DNA of 9,859 bases from Thermoplasmata archaeon (GTDB lineage: Archaea; Thermoplasmatota; Thermoplasmata; UBA10834), in the NCBI GenBank assembly GCA_025457845.1, contig JALOTO010000119.1, positions 1 to 9,859 on the forward strand, written 5' to 3'. The notes below the pieces were generated by a model, which was not told the origin of the DNA, did not search any database, and saw only the letters and a program-made list of their open reading frames with translations. Position numbers and translations under genes: made by a program. Shown piece after piece: positions 6,469 to 9,859 of this stretch (within the stretch, counting starts at the first letter, position 1; the number at the start of each line of letters is the position of its first letter).

Positions 6469-6535
6469 ACACTGACAATGTCATTAAGAAGACTATGTCT
6501 TCTTTATATCCAGCATGTTACGACATGGTCAGTGT
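6469..6535. other. Potential three-way-junction structure in the KaiC-pilin intergenic region
   Basis: Three perfect inverted repeats nest into a closed three-way junction. The outer stem ACACTGAC/GTCAGTGT (6469-6476 with 6528-6535) is 8 bp. The first inner hairpin AAGAAGAC-TAT-GTCTTCTT (6486-6504) has an 8-bp stem. The second inner hairpin CATGT-TACG-ACATG (6514-6527) has a 5-bp stem and abuts the outer stem with no unpaired base. Both single-stranded joins are 9 nt. It could be a small RNA, a 3' UTR element of the operon or a cruciform DNA site. Strand cannot be decided from symmetry. TTTATAT at 6503-6509 also looks like a TATA box, which would argue for a DNA role. Confidence 0.4.
6502..6510 (+). 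promoter_or_regulatory. TATA-like box, possible distal pilin promoter
   Basis: CTTTATATC is close to the archaeal TATA consensus. A start would fall near 6530, giving a leader of about 130 nt for the pilin gene. The box overlaps the right arm of the 8-bp inverted repeat at 6486-6504, a position where a bound regulator would block TBP. Confidence 0.35.
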
Positions 6536-6586
6536 CCCGACTTCGGCATAAGACGAAATCAACATCGCCGCGGAATGATAACCAGC

Positions 6587-6602
6587 CGGAAAGCTATATA
6601 AA
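6587..6602 (+). promoter_or_regulatory. TATA box with BRE-like purines, main pilin promoter
   Basis: CTATATAAA (6594-6602) is an excellent archaeal TATA box and is preceded by CGGAAAG, a purine-rich stretch where the TFB recognition element lies. The expected start is near 6622-6628, giving a leader of about 35 nt that starts almost exactly at the base of the hairpin at 6629-6646. Confidence 0.75.
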
Positions 6603-6628
6603 CTCCGCTAGGTGGTATTTGCATTCAC

Positions 6629-6652
6629 GCGGGCCGAAAGGTCCGCAGGAGG
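6629..6652 (+). promoter_or_regulatory. GNRA-capped hairpin next to a strong Shine-Dalgarno (pilin leader)
   Basis: Bases 6629-6635 pair with 6640-6646 as a 7-bp stem (six Watson-Crick pairs and one G-U) around a GAAA tetraloop. The base right after the stem begins the Shine-Dalgarno AGGAGG (6647-6652), which is 7 nt from the ATG at 6660. The ribosome site itself stays single-stranded. With the promoter at 6594, this hairpin would make up the extreme 5' end of the message. Confidence 0.7.
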
Positions 6653-6659
6653 ACATAAC

Positions 6660-7148
6660 ATGAAGAAGATCGCGACCATCCTGATGGTTGCGATCACAGT
6701 CGTTCTCGCGGCTGTGCTGTACGTCATGGTACTGGGATTCGGCGGATCGAGCACGACGACCCCAGCTGCGACGTACTCGAAGACGACCATAACAGCCGGC
6801 CAGAAGATAACCATCGTCTCCATAACGAAGACGGATGTCAGCTGGACGGACGTTAAGGTACAGCTGGCCGACGGCACGAACTTCGCCGAGTGGAGCCCGG
6901 ACGGCACCAACCTCGACGGTGGCACGGCCCTGTCGTCCAACCTGACGACCGATGGCCTGGGCACACTGACCGTGTGCTGCCTGGTGTTCGATGTCGCGGG
7001 TAACGGATACGTGAGCGGAAGCGACTACTTCCAGGTGTTCACGTACGGCGGCGCGACGGCCTTCTCTGCGGCCGGGGCGTACACCGCAGTCCTGATCTAC
7101 GAGCCCACGGGCGAGAAGATGGGGACTGGCGTGGCCTTCACCGGTTAG
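6660..7148 (+). CDS. Archaeal type IV pilin-like secreted protein
   Basis: This 162-residue protein begins with two lysines and then one long hydrophobic helix (about 4-27) containing ILMVAITVVLAAVLYVMVLG. This matches the archaeal pilin N-terminal domain, in which the helix both serves as the class III signal and forms the filament core. The signal part is very short, and a precise prepilin-peptidase site is not obvious. The rest (about 30-162) is rich in Thr, Ser, Gly and Ala, with few charges and probable beta strands, as expected for a surface domain; two adjacent cysteines lie at about 105-106. DVAGNGYVSGSDYF (109-122) resembles a D/N/G-rich, possibly calcium-binding loop. The start at 6660 is fixed by AGGAGG 7 nt upstream; the frame extends back to 6612 through the leader. 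It has its own strong promoter. It could be an adhesive or minor pilin rather than a structural one. No pilus ATPase or platform gene is in the window. Confidence 0.8.
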   Translation: MKKIATILMVAITVVLAAVLYVMVLGFGGSSTTTPAATYSKTTITAGQKITIVSITKTDVSWTDVKVQLADGTNFAEWSPDGTNLDGGTALSSNLTTDGLGTLTVCCLVFDVAGNGYVSGSDYFQVFTYGGATAFSAAGAYTAVLIYEPTGEKMGTGVAFTG

Positions 7149-7291
7149 ACAAGTCTAATCGATGTTGCGCCGTGGAATCCCAAACCCCTTTCCGTTCTTT
7201 ACTTCTCCTCTGTGATGGGCAGGGCCATCGAAGGTTTCTCGCCAACTACGGGTGCAAAGCCATTTCTGGGGCCGCGGCCATCAGGCAGGCG

Positions 7292-7525
7292 ATGGGTCCT
7301 GACGCCATCGAGGTCATGTCCGAGCAGGAGGCCGAGGACTACGTCCTCGACCTGCTTCGAATTCGCGGTCCGATGACCACGATGGAGATCGAGGAGGAGT
7401 CGGCGAAGGGCCGGAGAAGATGCCCCGACCGGACGGTGATCTTCCTCACCAAGATGAAGCGCAAGGGCATGGTCCACGGCGAGGTGTCAATCGAGCGCCG
7501 GGGTTGGCTGTGGAGCCTCCCCTAG
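7292..7525 (+). CDS. Small winged-helix-like protein, start uncertain
   Basis: This protein of 77 residues (from the ATG at 7292) is predicted to be a small helix-turn-helix protein. An acidic helix, SEQEAEDYVLDLLRIRG (10-26), is followed by PMTTMEIEEES (27-37), then RTVIFLTKMKRKGMV (45-59) as the likely recognition helix, and a beta wing ending in ERRGWLWSLP (68-77). This order is that of winged-helix DNA-binding proteins; I do not recognise a named family. The frame stays open back to a GTG at 7172 (117 residues), but the first codons there use many A/T third positions, unlike the neighbours, and that stretch is T- and pyrimidine-rich, as a promoter or pilin terminator would be. An ATG at 7316 is a third option. 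It is transcribed with or after the pilin and may regulate nearby genes, which is only a guess. Its stop is 2 bp from the convergent RDD pseudogene. Confidence 0.65.
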   Translation: MGPDAIEVMSEQEAEDYVLDLLRIRGPMTTMEIEEESAKGRRRCPDRTVIFLTKMKRKGMVHGEVSIERRGWLWSLP

Positions 7526-7527
7526 GC

Positions 7528-7903
7528 TCACGCCTTCTTGGCCGGCCCGACGGATATGACCGAGGTCTTCGCGACCTGGTCGGTCCACTTCTGCCTCGGG
7601 TCGTGCGTGTCCACCGCCATCCCTATGACCCAGTCCAGCAGAAGGAACACCGGGAAGACCTTGGACAGGTTCGAGCAGCTTGCCCGGGGTCCCCCCGGCT
7701 CCGAGGTCGAAGACCACGGCGTAGGCGAACAGGACCAGGCCGGACACCGCCCCGACCAGCAGGTACTTCACGCCGACGATGTCGAAGAAGAACCACAGGG
7801 GCAGGTAGACCACGACGAAATCGAACAGGATCGCCACGAACCTCTTCAGCCAGTGCTCCTGGAGCGCCTTGTCCTGACTCAGGTAGTCGAACCCCGTGAC
7901 CAC
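7528..7903 (-). pseudogene. RDD-family membrane protein, broken by frameshift and probable deletion
   Basis: RDD proteins are small membrane proteins, some linked to ion transport, named for conserved Arg and Asp residues. From the GTG at 7903 the first frame reads WLKRFVAILFDFVVV (18-32), with R21, A24 and D28 of the RDD signature, then a second membrane segment and GGTPGK followed by LL. At about 7670-7680 similarity jumps to another frame, which reads SNLSKVFPVFLLLDWVIGM and runs to a TGA at 7528. In complete RDD proteins about 20 residues (the GLRVV-type strand and following helix) normally separate these two blocks. They are missing, so a deletion not divisible by three fits best. Without the shift the first frame runs on into unrelated residues, past the convergent gene's end. 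The start is supported by GAGGGAGG just upstream (7911-7918); a GTG at 7957 is the alternative. A sequencing or assembly error is possible. Confidence 0.75.
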
Positions 7904-8035
7904 AGTCGTCCCTCCCTCGTCCTCGTCGGGTGCCGTATGCCCCTGAGGGGCTGCCACTCGGATCGCCCATCACTCATCATGAGTTCAGCCGGTTGTTTTT
8001 CGTCATCGTGGCGGAAGTCGTATCTGCGGGGACCC

Positions 8036-8045
8036 ATTATAAACC
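8036..8045 (-). promoter_or_regulatory. TATA-like box for the RDD gene
   Basis: On the minus strand the sequence reads GGTTTATAAT, a good TATA match. It is about 130 bp upstream of the GTG at 7903, implying a leader of about 105-110 nt, or less if the GTG at 7957 is used. The surrounding 200-bp divergent region otherwise shows a C-rich tract (8056-8067) and nothing else I can name. Confidence 0.45.
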
Positions 8046-8077
8046 ATCCCTCGGTCCCCCTCCCCCCTTGGTAACCG

Positions 8078-8086
8078 ATTTATACG
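8078..8086 (+). promoter_or_regulatory. TATA box of tsr3, leaderless spacing
   Basis: ATTTATACG lies with its centre 27-28 bp before the ATG at 8110. Archaeal transcription starts about 25 bp downstream of the box, so the message should begin at or within a few bases of the start codon. No Shine-Dalgarno precedes the ATG, which agrees with a leaderless transcript. Confidence 0.7.
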
Positions 8087-8109
8087 GACCACGGTGTAGA
8101 GCGTCCGAG

Positions 8110-8658
8110 ATGACAGGGAAAGGGGTCAGGGTCTACGCCGTGATGGAGCGCGAGTGCGATCCGAAGAAGTGCACCGCGGCCAAGCTCGTCAGGCTCGGAG
8201 AGCTGAAGGAGGCGGATCCGCGGAAGGTCCCCGGAGGCGCGGTCGTCCTCGACCCCGAGGCGGAGAAGGCCCTTTCGCGCGAGGACATCCCGGCGGCGGA
8301 GAGGTTCGGACTGCTTGTGCTCGACTGCTCATGGGAGAAGCTCGAGCGGTTCCCCCGGATCAGGGCGGGCCTCCATCACAGGGCCCTGCCGTTCCTGATA
8401 GCCGCCAACCCCACCAACTTCGGGAGGCCCATGAGGCTCAGCAGCGCCGAGGCGGTCGCGGCCGCCCTGTACATCATGGGCGAAGCGGACCGCGCGTCGC
8501 GCGTCCTGTCGAAGTTCAAGTGGGGGCAGACGTTCATCGACATAAACAGGGAGTACCTCGACGCCTACAGCGCGGCCTCGACGAGCGGGGAGGTCGTGGC
8601 CGCCCAGAACTCGTTCGTTGGACGATTACAGGTAGCCGAAGGTGTTGACCCTGCCTAA
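8110..8658 (+). CDS. tsr3: 16S rRNA aminocarboxypropyltransferase Tsr3
   Basis: Tsr3 moves the 3-amino-3-carboxypropyl group from S-adenosylmethionine to a hypermodified (N1-methyl)pseudouridine in small-subunit rRNA, late in ribosome assembly. The 182-residue product has the conserved blocks in order: CDPKKCTAAKL (16-26), LVLDCSWEKL (69-78), RALPFLIAANPTNFG (91-105), the LSSAEA helix (110-115) and LSKFKWG (133-139). Length is normal for the archaeal enzyme, which has a SPOUT-like fold that binds SAM at the central blocks. The ATG at 8110 is chosen because family similarity starts there and a TATA box lies at leaderless distance; the open frame extends upstream to 7930 through non-coding DNA. 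It is on the same strand as the helicase gene 92 bp downstream. The protein is encoded divergently from the RDD pseudogene. Confidence 0.93.
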   Translation: MTGKGVRVYAVMERECDPKKCTAAKLVRLGELKEADPRKVPGGAVVLDPEAEKALSREDIPAAERFGLLVLDCSWEKLERFPRIRAGLHHRALPFLIAANPTNFGRPMRLSSAEAVAAALYIMGEADRASRVLSKFKWGQTFIDINREYLDAYSAASTSGEVVAAQNSFVGRLQVAEGVDPA

Positions 8659-8666
8659 TGCTTTAG

Positions 8667-8723
8667 TACCCCCTAGGAGATTGCGGTTACCCTTCTGCCC
8701 GGCTCTCTTGCTGGGGAGGGGTA
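8667..8723 (+). other. Nested inverted repeats in the tsr3-mcm gap
   Basis: TACCCC (8667-8672) pairs with GGGGTA (8718-8723), and inside it CCCGGC (8698-8703) pairs with GCTGGG (8710-8715) around a 6-nt loop with one G-U pair. The structure would lie in the leader of mcm, ending 13 nt before its Shine-Dalgarno, or act as a 3' end for tsr3. In GC-rich DNA such stems arise easily by chance. Confidence 0.25.
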
Positions 8724-8750
8724 TCTTCGTGCGATTGAGGGGGGACAGGA

Positions 8751-9859
8751 CTGCCTAAGGAGTACACCACCGAAGACCTCGTGTCCATCTGGGAAGAGTT
8801 CCTGGGGGGCGAGCAGAGGCGTCACCAGGTCTCCGAGATCGCCGACCTGTACCCCGACGTCCGGAGCATGTACATCGACTTCCTCGACATAGAGAAGTTC
8901 GACCCCGACCTCGCCAACTACACCCTGCTGAGGCCGAACCAGTCGGTCGGGGCGGCCGAGGAGGCGATGAGGCGGATGGTCTCCCATGCCCTGACGAGCC
9001 CGTTCCTCCACTTCAGGATCAAGAACCTGCCTCGCGACTCCCGCATAGAGATCAGGAAGCTCCGCGCGAAGCACCTGGGCTCGTTCGTCTCCGTCGAGGG
9101 GCTCGTGAGGAAGGCGACAGAGGTCAGGCCCAAGGTCACGATAGCCGAGTTCGAGTGCGCCAGATGCGGCCACAGGATGTCGGTCGAGCAGGACGGGATG
9201 CAGTTCCACGAGCCGCTCGAGTGCCCCAAGGACGACGGTGGCTGCGGCAGGGGCGGAGGTTCGACCAAGTTCAGGCTCCTGACGGACCCGTCCAGGTTCG
9301 TCGACACCCAGAAGATCGAGATCCAGGAACCACCCGAGGGGCTAAGGGGCGGGTCACAGCCCGAGAGGCTCGTCGGCTTCGTCGAGGACGATATCGCCGG
9401 GAAGATATCGCCCGGGGACAGGATCATAATCAACGGGACGCTCAAGAGCGTCCAGAAGGGCCAGGCCCAGAAGACCACGCTCTTCGACATCAGCCTCGAC
9501 ATCAACTCCGTTGAGTACGAGGAGCACGAGTACGAGGAGATAGTCATCACCCCCGAGGACGAGGTCAAGATCCGCGACTTCGCGGCCTCAGAGGACATCT
9601 ACGAGAAGATCGTGGCGTCCATCTCCCCGACCATATTCGGGTACTCCCAGGAGAAGGAGGCGCTCGCGCTCCAGCTGTTCGGGGGCGTGCAGAAGGTCAT
9701 GGACGATGGCACCAGGATCAGGGGCGACATCCACATCGCGATGATAGGCGACCCCGGCACGGCCAAGTCCCAGATACTCAGGTACATGGCCCAGCTCGCG
9801 CCCAGGGGCATCTACACATCCGGCAAGTCCTCATCCGCGGCGGGCCTCACGGCGGCCGC
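8751..9859 (+). CDS. mcm: MCM replicative DNA helicase (3' partial)
   Basis: MCM is the hexameric AAA+ helicase that unwinds DNA at the archaeal replication fork. The 369 codons visible cover the N-terminal half. A helical A-domain occupies about 1-100. A zinc-binding site has C136, C139, C158 and C165. The OB-fold includes the conserved IQEPPEGLRGG stretch (191-201). The start of the AAA+ domain carries Walker A GDPGTAKS (333-340), with K339, and SGKSSSAAGLTAA (357-369) at the window edge. The frame is closed upstream by a TGA at 8736, and no ATG or TTG lies between that and the conserved N terminus. The best start is CTG at 8751, with a GAGGGGGG ribosome site 6 nt upstream. The next standard start, GTG at 8781, would cut into the YTTEDLV stretch that looks like ordinary MCM N terminus and has no well-placed ribosome site. 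The remaining AAA+ motifs lie beyond the window. Confidence 0.93.
   Translation, partial: MPKEYTTEDLVSIWEEFLGGEQRRHQVSEIADLYPDVRSMYIDFLDIEKFDPDLANYTLLRPNQSVGAAEEAMRRMVSHALTSPFLHFRIKNLPRDSRIEIRKLRAKHLGSFVSVEGLVRKATEVRPKVTIAEFECARCGHRMSVEQDGMQFHEPLECPKDDGGCGRGGGSTKFRLLTDPSRFVDTQKIEIQEPPEGLRGGSQPERLVGFVEDDIAGKISPGDRIIINGTLKSVQKGQAQKTTLFDISLDINSVEYEEHEYEEIVITPEDEVKIRDFAASEDIYEKIVASISPTIFGYSQEKEALALQLFGGVQKVMDDGTRIRGDIHIAMIGDPGTAKSQILRYMAQLAPRGIYTSGKSSSAAGLTAA

Noticed and set aside
6401..6659. A tRNA or known riboswitch in the KaiC-pilin gap
   Set aside because: No cloverleaf with T-arm and D-arm consensus and no riboswitch core that I recognise; only the three-way junction and the leader hairpin could be supported.
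7538..8074. Plus-strand open frame over the RDD region
   Set aside because: It is antisense to both halves of the RDD gene and gives a product without motifs; the RDD similarity on the minus strand is clear in both frames.
8918..9598. 226-codon frame antisense to mcm
   Set aside because: The opposite strand encodes an MCM with zinc site and Walker A; the antisense product is Ser/Pro-rich without motifs.

Overview
The window reads as archaeal chromosome, most likely a euryarchaeon of the Thermoplasmata/Methanomassiliicoccales kind. The evidence is an archaeal MCM replicative helicase, Tsr3, a fused Hps-RraA enzyme, KaiC/RAD55-type ATPases, an archaeal type IV pilin, TATA-box promoters (one placed for a leaderless message), strong Shine-Dalgarno sites elsewhere, high GC, and frequent AGG and ATA codons. 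The lineage is an inference; no rRNA is present to fix it.

Layout, left to right. A metallophosphoesterase (2-598, +), cut by the left window edge. A TnpB-only insertion sequence of the IS200/IS605 (IS1341-like) type (tnpB 628-1917, -) with intact RuvC residues and a 42-bp tandem duplication in its 3' end, where guide-RNA scaffolds of this family usually lie. An HtpX-like M48 membrane zinc protease (2027-2896, +). A fused 3-hexulose-6-phosphate synthase/RraA-like protein (2903-4195, -).

Divergent from that gene is a three-gene operon (4336-6400, +) of RecA/KaiC-fold proteins. They are joined by two ATGA start/stop overlaps and show graded loss of ATPase motifs: the first has good Walker A and B, the second has no P-loop, and the third has a P-loop without lysine and a Walker B without aspartate. 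About 260 bp of structured, AT-richer intergenic DNA follows. It holds a possible three-way junction, two TATA-like boxes and a GNRA-capped hairpin directly against the Shine-Dalgarno of a pilin-like secreted protein (6660-7148, +).

Next come a small winged-helix-like protein (about 7292-7525, +) and, convergent with it, an RDD-family membrane protein broken by a frameshift with probable internal deletion (7528-7903, -). Then follow tsr3 (8110-8658, +), apparently leaderless, and the N-terminal part of an MCM helicase (8751 to the right edge, +) whose best start is a non-standard CTG.

Most genes are housekeeping. The least explained parts are the KaiC-like trio with the structured pilin leader beside it, and the duplicated hairpin at the 3' end of tnpB. 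KaiC-like proteins are known in archaeal signalling and surface-filament control (ArlH is one), so a link between the trio and the pilin is possible but rests on adjacency alone.
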